DNA of 64,000 nucleotides from Phycisphaerae bacterium (GCA_019636475.1 JAHBXN010000015.1:1-64000); one strand, 5' to 3'; positions 52,163-61,275 are shown, numbered from the stretch's first letter. Translations and numbers: made by a program. The notes: a model not told the origin generated them from the sequence alone.

Positions 52163-52968
52163 AAGCCTCGATGCGCGCATTGGGAGCGCACCTTCGGGCG
52201 CACCTGGCGGTGATGATGCACTACCGAGGCGAAGTGCTGCTCTGGAGCATCTGGGGCATCGTCAATCCGGCCGTGTTATACGCCATGTGGTCGGCTGCGG
52301 CAGGCGGCAGCGCAAGTCATGAAATTGCCGGTTACGACCGCGGTGGTCTGGCGGCTTACTTCCTGATCATGATGATTGTCGGCCACCTGACCGGCGCGTG
52401 GGACGTCTACCAGATGGGCTTTTTTGTCCGCACCGGCGCCCTGTCGCCGATGCTGCTTCAACCTGCGTTGCCGATGTGGCGATCCGTCGCGGAAAACCTG
52501 GCGTACAAGGTTGTCACGCTGATGTTCACGATTCCGGTCTGGATCATCTTCGCGTGGGTCGTTACTCCTCACTTCCAGCCGACCGCGTGGAGCATATTGC
52601 TCGGTGTCATCGCATTGACGCTCGGTGCGATTCTCGCCTTTGTCCTCTGCTATGTTGTTTCCCTGTTTGCGTTCTGGGCACCGAAGATTGACGCACTTGG
52701 CGAAGTGTACTTCGGACTGTGCATGTTCCTTGGCGGTCGGTTCGCACCGGTCGAGGCGCTGCCCAAGCCGATCGAGAGCCTTGCTCGAATCATGCCGTTC
52801 AAATGGATGTATGAATTTCCGACCGAGCTCTTCATCGGCGGGCGATTGACGCCGACGGACGCATGCATCGGATTGTTGATTCAATGCGGCTGGATCGCGG
52901 TCTCAATTGCCGCATTCCGGATTACCTGGGCAGCGGGCCTCAAGCGCTATACGGCGGTGAGCGGATAG
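52159..52968 (+). CDS. ABC-2 type permease 1 (COG4587-like)
   Basis: A 269-residue inner-membrane protein with six predicted helices and no signal peptide, matching the ABC-2 family. The pattern GGLAAYFLIMMIVGHLTGAWDVYQM, and ALPKPIESLARIMPFKWMYEFP near the fifth loop, is typical of this permease group. The ATGA overlap with the ATPase gene and the 3-base gap to the next permease show a three-gene export operon. Confidence 0.88.
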   Translation: MKASMRALGAHLRAHLAVMMHYRGEVLLWSIWGIVNPAVLYAMWSAAAGGSASHEIAGYDRGGLAAYFLIMMIVGHLTGAWDVYQMGFFVRTGALSPMLLQPALPMWRSVAENLAYKVVTLMFTIPVWIIFAWVVTPHFQPTAWSILLGVIALTLGAILAFVLCYVVSLFAFWAPKIDALGEVYFGLCMFLGGRFAPVEALPKPIESLARIMPFKWMYEFPTELFIGGRLTPTDACIGLLIQCGWIAVSIAAFRITWAAGLKRYTAVSG

Positions 52969-52971
52969 ACC

Positions 52972-53772
52972 ATGACGCGAGCATTCTCACTGGTCTGGCT
53001 GTTTGTGCGCGTCAGCGTTCAGAATTTTGCCGCATACCGTTTTGAGTTTTATTCGCGGCTTCTGGTCTCAATCGGCCATCTCTGTGCCGAGCTCCTGACT
53101 GTCTGGACGGTTTTTTCCAACACCGGCGAACTTCGCGGTTGGAAGACGGATCATATGCTGGTTCTGGTCGGTGTGTTTCGAATCGTCGCAGGGGGCATTC
53201 GCATGTTCATCGTACCGAACATGCGCCGGGTCATGGAGGATATTCGCAACGGAACGCTGGACTTTGTTCTGCTTAAGCCGCTCGATGCCCAGTTTCACGT
53301 CAGCGTTCGGGAATTTGTCTTCTGGCGGATCACGGACGTTGTCTTGGGCGGATCCGTCGCGGCCGTCGGGTGTTATCGACTGCTCGGCGCCATTCCGTTG
53401 GATAAGCTCGCCCTCTTTGTCCTGATGATGGCGGCCTCATTCGCGATCGTTTATGCGATATGGCTCGCACTGGCTGGCGTGTGCTTCTGGCTCGTGCGGC
53501 TCGAGAATATCGAGATGATCTTCTGGAACGTGTTTGAGGCCGGCCGCTATCCCGTACAGATCTATCCCGCCTGGCTGCGCTGGGGGCTGACCTATCTCAT
53601 TCCGCTGGCTTTCATTACGACTTTCCCGGCCGCCAGCCTGCTCGGAGATTCGGCCACCGGGATCACGACGACCGTGCCGATTGTGGCCGCAGTCCTTGCG
53701 CTCGCGGCGTTTGCCGGCGCTTCGTGGCTTTTTCGCGCCGGATTGAAGCGGTACGCCGGCGCCTCGGCCTGA
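52972..53772 (+). CDS. ABC-2 type permease 2 (COG3694-like)
   Basis: A 266-residue permease with six predicted helices, paired with permease 1 as a likely heterodimer. The central ETLDFVLLKPLDAQF-like stretch (NGTLDFVLLKPLDAQFHVS) and the late YPVQIYPAWLRWGLTYLIPLAFITTFPA are the family's conserved segments. What it exports is unknown. Confidence 0.88.
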   Translation: MTRAFSLVWLFVRVSVQNFAAYRFEFYSRLLVSIGHLCAELLTVWTVFSNTGELRGWKTDHMLVLVGVFRIVAGGIRMFIVPNMRRVMEDIRNGTLDFVLLKPLDAQFHVSVREFVFWRITDVVLGGSVAAVGCYRLLGAIPLDKLALFVLMMAASFAIVYAIWLALAGVCFWLVRLENIEMIFWNVFEAGRYPVQIYPAWLRWGLTYLIPLAFITTFPAASLLGDSATGITTTVPIVAAVLALAAFAGASWLFRAGLKRYAGASA

Positions 53773-53789
53773 TTTCGTCACAAATTTGA

Positions 53790-53818
53790 TTGCCCGCATT
53801 CCGACCACGACGTATTAT
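53790..53818 (+). promoter_or_regulatory. candidate promoter of the FHA-GAF-PP2C gene
   Basis: TTGCCC and TATTAT are separated by 17 bases. The leader would be about 92 bases and contains a hairpin with arms ACCGGG and CCCGGT at 53822-53842. Confidence 0.5.
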
Positions 53819-53916
53819 TTTACCGGGTCGCCGGTGCCCGGTCGCCATGTCTTTGCCCGCGGGAGCCGTGACGTCCGCACATCATGGCATCGCACGAGAA
53901 GTAGGAGGTCGTCACG

Positions 53917-55524
53917 ATGCGACTGATGATTCTCGAGAACCAGCGGTTGCGCAACAGTCTGAAAATGGAGGGATCGGGCCTCATCACGATCGGCTCTGAC
54001 TCGCGGTGTCATGTCCACCTGCCCGACCCGCGCCTCGGCAAGCACCAAGCTAATATCCTTCAGGACGACGCCGGTGAATGGTGGCTCGAAGTGCTCGAGC
54101 ATTCCGTCCCGACCTGCCTTAATCGCGCTGTGCAAAAAAACAAAGCCAGGCTGCGACACGCGGACGAGATTGAATGCGGCGAGTTCTCCATCAAGTTCTA
54201 TCTTGATCCGGACCGCAGCCGCGAAGAGCTTCATCACGATCGGATCATGGCGATCGCAAAGAGTCACGCTGAGAGCCTCCCGCTCAACTCGATCATACTG
54301 AAGGACGAAGTGGATCTCTCACTGACGCGCGACCAGTTGGAAAGGGTTGCCCGCCTCACGCTGGCTCTGAATGATGCCGCCCACGCCGGTGAGTCGCTGC
54401 CGCTGGTGCTGGCCAGCGCGATTGACATGTTCGCCGCCCGCCGGGCCTGGATCGCCATTCGATGCGCGGAGAAGGGCACGTTTGATTGGGCGCTCGGCCA
54501 GTCGCAGAACGGAACGCCAATCGAGCGCCCCCGATTCAGCGAGATAACCGAACCTCGCTGCATCAAGTTCGCTCATCATATCTGCACGCCTCAAGCACCG
54601 GATCCGATTGTCGGCGCCGCCATGGCTGTACCGATCGTCGGCACGAAATTCACCCTCGGAATGTTGTACCTCGAAGTCGATCCGGCTGATCCGATCTACG
54701 ACGAAAAATCGCTGATCGCACTGAAGGCCTTCGCCTGCGCCGCAGCCATTCCCCTCGAGGCGGTTCTGAATCGAATGACATCGAGTCGCAGGTCGGCTGC
54801 CGCGACTGAACTGACGGTCGCTCGTGCAACGCAGGATGCCCTCACTCCCAAGGCCCTTCCACAGTGGGATGAGATGCAAGTCGCCGCTTATCGTCGAATC
54901 GGCGAACAGAACTGCACGGACCTCTACGATGTCATCCAGCTTCGCGATAAAACCGCGGCACTCCTTCTCGCGCGTGTGCATTGGCCGCTGCATCTCGTGC
55001 CCTGTAAATTCGGCGAGATTCGAGCGGCTTTCCGGTCGGCCGTGCTTTATGGCGAAGCACCGCATCTCTTTGCGCGAGCGCTGAATTGGATGCTGGACGA
55101 CGGCAATGTCAAGACGCGAGTCGATCTGGCGGTCGCACGCGTATGGCCCGGCAGCGGCAAAGTCCACCTCTGCGTCGCCGGCTCTCATGTGATTGCCGGC
55201 CGAGTCCAATCTGACGGAACTGCGGAGCGAATCGCAACCGGCCAGACGCCGGGCGTTGGACAGGCCCGTGGCACCCCGTTCGAAGTGGTGCCGCTCCTGC
55301 TCGGCGAAGGTGACTCGTTCGTCCTCGCAACGGATGGCGTCGAATCCGCCCGCAACGCGTCGGGACAGGCGTTCGGCATCGACGCGCTGTGCGATATTGT
55401 CTGCGACGGGTTGGGAGACACACCGAGCCACGTACTCAAGGAACTGGCGACTGATCTGGATGAGTTTCTTGTCGGTGGCGAGAGCCCGGAAGACACGACA
55501 GTCCTGCTGCTGCGTCGTGGCTGA
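53917..55524 (+). CDS. FHA-GAF-PP2C (SpoIIE-like) signalling phosphatase
   Basis: A 535-residue cytoplasmic protein with an AGGAGG site 8 bases before the start. Residues ~20-95 form an FHA domain (LITIGSDSRCHVHLPDP... with LGKHQANIL), which binds phosphothreonine. Residues ~145-285 form a GAF domain. The C-terminal ~250 residues are a PP2C-type serine phosphatase (TDLYDVIQL, VAGSHVIAG, FVLATDGVESA, DDTTVLLLRR-like end). The first metal Asp region is CTDLYD rather than GGDYYD. It probably couples a kinase signal to anti-sigma or STAS regulation. Confidence 0.88.
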   Translation: MRLMILENQRLRNSLKMEGSGLITIGSDSRCHVHLPDPRLGKHQANILQDDAGEWWLEVLEHSVPTCLNRAVQKNKARLRHADEIECGEFSIKFYLDPDRSREELHHDRIMAIAKSHAESLPLNSIILKDEVDLSLTRDQLERVARLTLALNDAAHAGESLPLVLASAIDMFAARRAWIAIRCAEKGTFDWALGQSQNGTPIERPRFSEITEPRCIKFAHHICTPQAPDPIVGAAMAVPIVGTKFTLGMLYLEVDPADPIYDEKSLIALKAFACAAAIPLEAVLNRMTSSRRSAAATELTVARATQDALTPKALPQWDEMQVAAYRRIGEQNCTDLYDVIQLRDKTAALLLARVHWPLHLVPCKFGEIRAAFRSAVLYGEAPHLFARALNWMLDDGNVKTRVDLAVARVWPGSGKVHLCVAGSHVIAGRVQSDGTAERIATGQTPGVGQARGTPFEVVPLLLGEGDSFVLATDGVESARNASGQAFGIDALCDIVCDGLGDTPSHVLKELATDLDEFLVGGESPEDTTVLLLRRG

Positions 55525-55549
55525 TTAATTCGCCGGCGACCCTGCCCAT

Positions 55550-57022
55550 CTATCGAGACTTGCCCGATTCTGCTTCGGACGCCTGCTGCTTTGTTGAGAG
55601 GACGGTCGGCAGCCGTTGCTTGAGCTTCTCGAATATCGCAGCCAGTTCCTGTTCTTCTCGGCTCATTTCCGGCGCGGAGTTCGACGCATTGGATGACTTG
55701 AGCTCCTCTGCGGGCGCAGCCTTCTGTCCTTGTCCGCTGTCCGATTCACTCTGCTTCCGCATTCTCTCGACAATCGGAGCGGCCGACTTCCGGCAGTCCT
55801 TTAGAATAGCCCAGGCGGCATTGACCTGCTCATCTCGCAGACCGGGCGTCAGTGGGCTTGTACTTCGACTGAGCGGCAGCGGTGTATGTCGGATGATCCA
55901 GCGGCGAACGTACGCTTCCCACAAGTCCGGCTGATGTTCCACGCCATCCAGTCCGTAAGACTTGTCACTGAAATTCCACCATGCCGGATATCGCGTGTCG
56001 CGGTTGAAGCCGTTTCGCTGCCAGAACGCCTGAAGCAATTCGTTATCGTACTGATCCTGAATCTGTTGCCACTGATCTTCCTCGACATGCCCCCCTCCAC
56101 CAATGTATCGAGCCCGCTGGTAACGAAGCCCTTCGTCGTAACGAAAGTGCGAGGTAATCATTACACCCGGCGGGACCTCCCAAAGATCCGGATCCAGCCG
56201 CTTCGGATGCTCCGGACGATCAAATTCCGCGTGCTCGATCACATATTGATTACTCCCGCCAATGACAGGAAACACTGACTCGGAAGACTTGATCCACCAG
56301 CGGCCGTCAAATTTCTCGTGTGTATTCAAGGTGCGAGCGACGTGTTCCCGCTTGCCATTCTCGTCAACCATGTATTCGTTTATTTCCAGAATCGCGTAGT
56401 CCTTTTCCGGATCAATGGTATATATCGAAATCGATCGCCGAAGGTCGGATTCGTCATGGCCGCGAATTTCTTGCTTTAGAACGTGGATATTCTCTTCAAT
56501 CGTTTCCGTCCACTTGGTTGGATATGGATTCGATTGAAATCGACGAAGCATGTCCATCGGTGAACTCATGCGCTGATCCGCACCATACAGGCCGATGCAT
56601 CGCGGGTCGGTAAGCGTTTCTGAAATCACGACACTCAGTCCATCAACATGAAACAGTAACATTCCGTTACTGCCCTCGCAGCGGCTCCAGACTTCCTTTG
56701 TCGCCCGATTCCAGATCGTCAATTGGTCGGCGCATGCGTCTTTTACGCCGATCATCTTTCGACCGGTTTGGGCATCCTGAACTCGAATGCCGTCTTCATC
56801 GCCCTTATTGCGCCAGTACAGATCATCGCCGCTGATTCGAACGTCAAATCGCATGGATCGCCCGGCAATGCCCGGGTGATAGTCCTTCCGGTGGTATGAG
56901 ATAAGAGCCGTGCGCGGCTTCATTCTCGCTTCGAATGCACGAATAAAGGTCTCGGGGATTCGGGAATCGTCGGAATCTCCGATCGACAACACGGCCAGCA
57001 TGGCGGTCGCAAGCATCAACAT
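55550..57022 (-). CDS. hypothetical secreted protein
   Basis: A 490-residue protein with a short signal peptide (MLMLATAMLAVLSIG) and an AAAGGAG-type ribosome site. The mature part is rich in Trp, Tyr and Asp and contains repeated beta-strand-like segments such as YHPGIAGRSMRFDVRISGDDLYWRN. Near residue 400 a helical unit (GLRDEQVNAAWAILKDCRKSAAPIVERMR) resembles a repeat common in planctomycete secreted proteins. The end is low-complexity Ser/Ala/Glu. No family was recognised. Confidence 0.72.
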   Translation of the reverse strand: MLMLATAMLAVLSIGDSDDSRIPETFIRAFEARMKPRTALISYHRKDYHPGIAGRSMRFDVRISGDDLYWRNKGDEDGIRVQDAQTGRKMIGVKDACADQLTIWNRATKEVWSRCEGSNGMLLFHVDGLSVVISETLTDPRCIGLYGADQRMSSPMDMLRRFQSNPYPTKWTETIEENIHVLKQEIRGHDESDLRRSISIYTIDPEKDYAILEINEYMVDENGKREHVARTLNTHEKFDGRWWIKSSESVFPVIGGSNQYVIEHAEFDRPEHPKRLDPDLWEVPPGVMITSHFRYDEGLRYQRARYIGGGGHVEEDQWQQIQDQYDNELLQAFWQRNGFNRDTRYPAWWNFSDKSYGLDGVEHQPDLWEAYVRRWIIRHTPLPLSRSTSPLTPGLRDEQVNAAWAILKDCRKSAAPIVERMRKQSESDSGQGQKAAPAEELKSSNASNSAPEMSREEQELAAIFEKLKQRLPTVLSTKQQASEAESGKSR

Positions 57023-57164
57023 GGAACTACTCCTTTAAGCCGCCTAAATGGAGCAAGCTCAGTATGCAGGATTGTAGAAAACGCATGATTTCGACTCGAA
57101 CGCAAAGATCCGTGTCACGAATGACTCGGTGTACAATTGGGTCGACGGCCCGACACGTTTGTAG

Positions 57165-57662
57165 TCAGACCTGATCCAGGCAGCACGGTTGGTGACAATT
57201 AACATAATAGTCACCCCAGAAGCTGATCTTGATCCTTGGCAAACATTGGATTTGTTCGGAAAATGGGTTGCATCGCGCTTCCAGATTCTCGTTTAGACAG
57301 AAAAGCACAGCTCGACAGAGGATGTACTGTCTGGAATAGCAGACCCCGCACGGAATCTCGATGCACTGACCTTCCGGCCGCGGGAGACCCGTATCCTCGA
57401 AGACAAGTTCCTCGTGCGCAATCTGCTGAATCCAGACCCCGGTGCAGGTCGAGTTCGTTTCACACTGACACGGACCGATCGCAATCAGGTATTCGTGATT
57501 ACAGTCAGATTCGTCGTAATTCCACACACAGACAAAGTCCCCCTCGCCCCAGCACCATTGCGGCGGACAAGAGGCTCTTGCGGCGCTGCCGCCCCGGCCT
57601 GGTTCAAGCCCCACGAATAAGAGCAAGCAAGAGAGAGAAAGGGTAACGTGTGTGGCGTGCAA
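57165..57662 (-). CDS. cysteine-rich secreted protein with out-of-frame best start
   Basis: The open frame begins at a TTG (57662) with no ribosome site. The product has a hydrophobic signal-like segment (LSLSCLLLFVGLEP) and a mature part with 17 Cys in about 135 residues, probably a disulfide-bonded extracellular protein. A strong GGAGGAG site with a correctly spaced ATG lies at 57678, but its frame differs by one base and stops after 24 codons. Adding one GA/CT unit to the (GA)4 tract at 57631-57638 would join the basic start MIRRSVARHTR to this signal sequence. It may therefore be frameshifted or phase-variable. Confidence 0.6.
   Translation of the reverse strand: MHATHVTLSLSCLLLFVGLEPGRGGSAARASCPPQWCWGEGDFVCVWNYDESDCNHEYLIAIGPCQCETNSTCTGVWIQQIAHEELVFEDTGLPRPEGQCIEIPCGVCYSRQYILCRAVLFCLNENLEARCNPFSEQIQCLPRIKISFWGDYYVNCHQPCCLDQV
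57631..57638. repeat. (GA)4 dinucleotide tract in the signal-peptide region
   Basis: Four GA units on the plus strand. A change of one unit switches the frame that links the upstream ATG to the Cys-rich gene. Confidence 0.6.
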
Positions 57663-57884
57663 CTGATCGTCTAATCATGAGGTCTCCTCCGTCAAGAATG
57701 GACTTCATGCGCCCGACTTTTGAATGCTAATGGGAAGGCATCCTGGGCGTCAACAAAAAAACAAGAATTTCTGGCCGCTGTTCAAGGCCGTGCGTTCGCG
57801 ACCGGCAGATCGATACGGACGAATACGCAGGGATGACGAAGTGCAGTGCCACGCTCAATTCACTCGCATATCGCCCTGGAAATA

Positions 57885-60110
57885 TCAGCTTGTATGCGGC
57901 AATTCTCCGCCGAGAATCTGGCTGCCATAAAGACTCTTATACAATTCGCATCGCTGGACCAGTTCCTCATGCGTGCCGCTGTCGACAATCCGACCCTTGT
58001 CCATGACCACAATGCGGTCGGCCTGCAGAATGGTGGAGAATCGATGGGCGATGATCAGTGCCGTACGGTTTTCGAGAAACTTCTCCACTGCATCATGGAT
58101 CTTCTTCTCGCTCTCTGCGTCGATCTGACTGGTGGCCTCGTCAAAAATGAAGATCGGCGCGTTTCGCAGAATGGCGCGCGCAATCGCGATGCGCTGCTTC
58201 TGTCCACCGGAAAGCTGAGCACCGTGCTCGCCGACAAACGTGTCGTAACCCTGCGGCTTCTCGCGAATGAACTCGTCAGCGTAGGCCGCCTTCGCGGCCG
58301 CGGTGATACGCTCCAGACCGCCGCAGTCCGGATAGTTTCGATCCGGATGCCGATTGCGAAGCACCAGCGCCCTGAGCAATCTGTCATCTCCGTAAGCGAT
58401 GTTGTTCGCAATCGTGTCCGCGAAGACCACGCTGTCCTGCGTGATGAGGCTCATTTGCCTGCGAAGCGACCGCAGGGAAAACTCTCGCACGTCGCGTCCG
58501 TCGAACAGGAGTTGTCCTTCGTTCGGGTCAAAGAATCGCATGAGCAGCGAAAGCAACGTCGTTTTGCCCGAGCCGTTCGGTCCCACAAACGCTACCCGCT
58601 CACCGCGCTGAATCACGAGCGAGATGTCATCCAGCGCGGGGGTTTCGGCGCTTGGATACTGGAAGCGGACATTGCGAAACTCTATCTTATCCGCCAGCGG
58701 CGGCAACGACGGCCGCGTGTGGTCGTCCGGCACCTGAACCGGAAAATCGATGACTTCATACACACGTTCCAATGCCGCATTGGCCCGCTGCATACGATTG
58801 TAGAAGGACGCCATCTTTCGGACGGGATCAAACATGCCCGCCATGCACGCCGCCAGCGTCGCAAACTTCGAAAACGTCATCTCGCGCATGAACATCAGGT
58901 GTGCGAAGTAGAATATCGCGATTGTTGCAACGATTCGCCCGACGCCCTCGAACATCGGACTGGCCAGCGCTTCAGTTCGCTCGATCCGGAGCTGCTGCTT
59001 CAGGATTTCGCGATCCACTGCGTGGAGGTGCTGTCGCTCGTACAGTTCCATCGCGTAGCCTTTGACAACTCGGACCCCGCCAAGCGATCCGCTCAATGCT
59101 CCCAGCATCCGCCCGTAACTGCCAAGCAGCTGCTTGTTAGCGCGTCGAATCTTCTTGCCGAATCGACGGATGAATATGCCGGCGATGGGCGCACCGATTA
59201 TGGCAATCAGCGTAATGCGCCAGTCGATAATCAGCGCCGCCAGGATGACAAACCCGGCCTTCAGCGGTTCACGAAGCGACTTGGCAAAAACGAACACAAG
59301 ACCGCGGTAGATCTCCTGACTATCCTGAACAAAACGCGTCATCAGATCGCTGATGCCGTGCTGGGCGAAATGCGCGAGAGGAAGCCTCAGGACGCGATCA
59401 TACATGATCTTGCGGAGGCGCATCACAACGAGGCCGGCGACATAGGCGATCAGATACTCGCCCCAGAATCGGCAGAAGCCGCCCATAGCGCTGACAACGA
59501 GTACCGCGACGGTGAGTATGATAAGTATGCGCCACTGTGCATCGCGCGTGTCACCAGCCGGCAGCCAGTCCGCAACGATGCGGGCGGAGCGGTTCGTCCA
59601 ACTCGCGTCGGCCATCCGCACACTGACAACAATCGGCGTGGCGCTCTGATTTTCCGGCTGAAACGTAAGTTGAGCTGTCGCGTCATCCGGCGCGTTGGCA
59701 AGCTGTTTGAAGATTGCATCCGACACGACGGCATCATTCGCTCTAATCAGGCGATCGCCGATGTGGACCTGTTTGTGAAGTTCGGAATCCTTCGGCGCGC
59801 GACGGACGATGATGCGGCGTTCGGTCTCGGAGACCTTCTCTTCCGCCAGCTCGATCGAGAGACGATCCTCGACGACGCTCTGATTGATCCAATTCGGAAT
59901 GGACTGCTCTTCACCAATCACCTTGATAAGCGGCAGCAGAGCCAGAATGCTGATCGAGTAAGTCGCAGCGACGAAAATGATGCAGCAGACGGCAAGCCCG
60001 AGATAGCTCTTCCACGGCCGTGCGTACTGAAGAATTCGAAGAAACTGAATCGGGGAGGCGCCTTGCTTAGGCAAATCTCCTCGAGAAAGGGAAGGCCCCA
60101 ACATGCCCAT
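57885..60110 (-). CDS. MsbA-like ABC lipid exporter with PDZ-like periplasmic loop
   Basis: A 741-residue half-transporter (transmembrane domain fused to ATPase) with the MsbA layout and six helices. The first loop, residues ~61-192, is far longer than usual; residues ~110-165 (HIGDRLIRANDAVVSDAIFKQL... then a strand pair) look like a PDZ domain. The ATPase has Walker A GPNGSGKTT, signature LSGGQKQR, Walker B IFIFDEAT and H-loop IIAHR. About 20 extra residues lie between the Q-loop and the signature. It lies 1.2-2.2 kb from an LpxL-type acyltransferase, so lipid A or related lipid is a likely cargo. Confidence 0.88.
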   Translation of the reverse strand: MGMLGPSLSRGDLPKQGASPIQFLRILQYARPWKSYLGLAVCCIIFVAATYSISILALLPLIKVIGEEQSIPNWINQSVVEDRLSIELAEEKVSETERRIIVRRAPKDSELHKQVHIGDRLIRANDAVVSDAIFKQLANAPDDATAQLTFQPENQSATPIVVSVRMADASWTNRSARIVADWLPAGDTRDAQWRILIILTVAVLVVSAMGGFCRFWGEYLIAYVAGLVVMRLRKIMYDRVLRLPLAHFAQHGISDLMTRFVQDSQEIYRGLVFVFAKSLREPLKAGFVILAALIIDWRITLIAIIGAPIAGIFIRRFGKKIRRANKQLLGSYGRMLGALSGSLGGVRVVKGYAMELYERQHLHAVDREILKQQLRIERTEALASPMFEGVGRIVATIAIFYFAHLMFMREMTFSKFATLAACMAGMFDPVRKMASFYNRMQRANAALERVYEVIDFPVQVPDDHTRPSLPPLADKIEFRNVRFQYPSAETPALDDISLVIQRGERVAFVGPNGSGKTTLLSLLMRFFDPNEGQLLFDGRDVREFSLRSLRRQMSLITQDSVVFADTIANNIAYGDDRLLRALVLRNRHPDRNYPDCGGLERITAAAKAAYADEFIREKPQGYDTFVGEHGAQLSGGQKQRIAIARAILRNAPIFIFDEATSQIDAESEKKIHDAVEKFLENRTALIIAHRFSTILQADRIVVMDKGRIVDSGTHEELVQRCELYKSLYGSQILGGELPHTS

Positions 60111-60224
60111 CAGCGACGAACTCCTCGCACCGATCGCGGACGACGGGCGAGGAACCTCGCGCCGGACCGCCGATCAAAGCGAAGAAGTGTAAGGGCAAAT
60201 GGCGGCCGACGAAATGACCGTCCT

Positions 60225-60371
60225 TCAAAGCGTGCTGAAGTACTCGCCGATTCGAGCCAGCGGCCCTAGAACGACGAGGATGAAGGGACCGAAGAAGACT
60301 TCCAGAATAAAGCCGACAAACTGCGAGCCCGTGGCAAACAGGCCGTTAATAACTGTCATCGGATCAAACAT
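60225..60371 (-). CDS. 48-residue single-helix membrane protein
   Basis: A short gene with a GGGGAG site 7 bases before ATG 60371. The product opens MFDPMTVINGLFATGSQF, has a hydrophobic helix (VGFILEVFFGPFILVVLG) and ends ARIGEYFSTL. It lies 114 bases upstream of the MsbA-like gene on the same strand, so it may belong to that transporter. No family match can be claimed. Confidence 0.55.
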   Translation of the reverse strand: MFDPMTVINGLFATGSQFVGFILEVFFGPFILVVLGPLARIGEYFSTL

Positions 60372-60541
60372 GACTCGCTCCCCAAATCATAAGATCGGTG
60401 CGGCGTGAAGCCCTCGTGCGTACACCCCGTCTTCTGAAATCGGCAAAGCGGGGCCCGGGCATGAACTGCCTCCCTCGCAGCCTGCGGACCTGGCCCCACC
60501 CATCCATCATAAACCTCACGGCATCGCCGCCATCAGGTCCG

Positions 60542-61147
60542 CTACTCGATCATGAGGAACTCTTTCATGTGGCGATCATATAGGTCCTGCGCGGTTGGAT
60601 CGTACATCTGAAGCCTGAGTTCGTTGATGACTTTCGTGCCCTGCCCGACCCATTCTTTCCAGCACATCTGGCAGACCGTGTCAAAAATGACCTGGCCCAG
60701 TGCGCCCTTGAACGGCACTTTCGGGAGTTGCGGCCCCGGCCCGCCACAACGACGACAAGAGAAGGTGCCGCCGGCGACCGACGTCGGGCTTGCGGAACTC
60801 TCGATCTTCTCCCCGACCACCGGAACCGATGCGCCCAGCTCCTTCAGCAGCAGCTCCATCGCCTTCATCGGCATCACATCACCACGCCGATGCGCAATGC
60901 GATAGCCGTTGGTCGCGGTCTGGATGGCCAGGTCAGGGTGGCCCGTGAGTTTCTGTGTGATCGCAAGCATCTCATATGCTTTTGAATTCTGGCTGTTGAT
61001 GGCGAGGACACGCTGAAAGCACGGCCCGGCCTCTGAATGAAGTTTCGCGTCGTGATACGCGGTGCCCAGCGCAAACTGCCCCAGTTCATCATTGGGATCC
61101 CGCTCGACGACCTTTTCCAGTTGCTCAATTCGACTTGTATCCGCCAT
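60542..61147 (-). CDS. TPR protein fused to a YggX-like iron-trafficking domain
   Basis: A 201-residue protein. Residues 1-110 form TPR-like helices (DELGQFALGTAYHDAKLHSEAGPCFQRVL and following). Residues 129-201 match the YggX/Iron_traffic fold: a Cys-containing start, then PFKGALGQVIFDTVC, WKEWVGQGTKVINELRLQMYDP and a last helix DRHMKEFL. Unlike YggX, which has one conserved Cys, it carries two CxxC pairs (131/134 and 159/162) that could bind a metal. YggX protects iron-sulfur proteins from oxidants. No published example of this fusion is known to me. Confidence 0.8.
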   Translation of the reverse strand: MADTSRIEQLEKVVERDPNDELGQFALGTAYHDAKLHSEAGPCFQRVLAINSQNSKAYEMLAITQKLTGHPDLAIQTATNGYRIAHRRGDVMPMKAMELLLKELGASVPVVGEKIESSASPTSVAGGTFSCRRCGGPGPQLPKVPFKGALGQVIFDTVCQMCWKEWVGQGTKVINELRLQMYDPTAQDLYDRHMKEFLMIE

Positions 61148-61275
61148 GATTTCCTGCCCTCAATTGTGCGGTGCCCGCGGCGAGCATCGCCGGACCAGTC
61201 AGACATTGTCAGCCGCTTGTCTTTCATCCGCCATCTTAGGCGTGCCAACCTTCACCCGCACGCCGGTTGTCGAAG

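Noticed and set aside
54319-55431. 370-codon minus-strand open frame
   Set aside because: Antisense to the FHA-GAF-PP2C gene; composition typical of a shadow frame.
57846-60269. 807-codon plus-strand open frame
   Set aside because: It is antisense to the ABC exporter, whose minus-strand product has all ABC motifs; the plus product has none and is rich in Arg, His and Asp, as expected of a GC-rich shadow frame.
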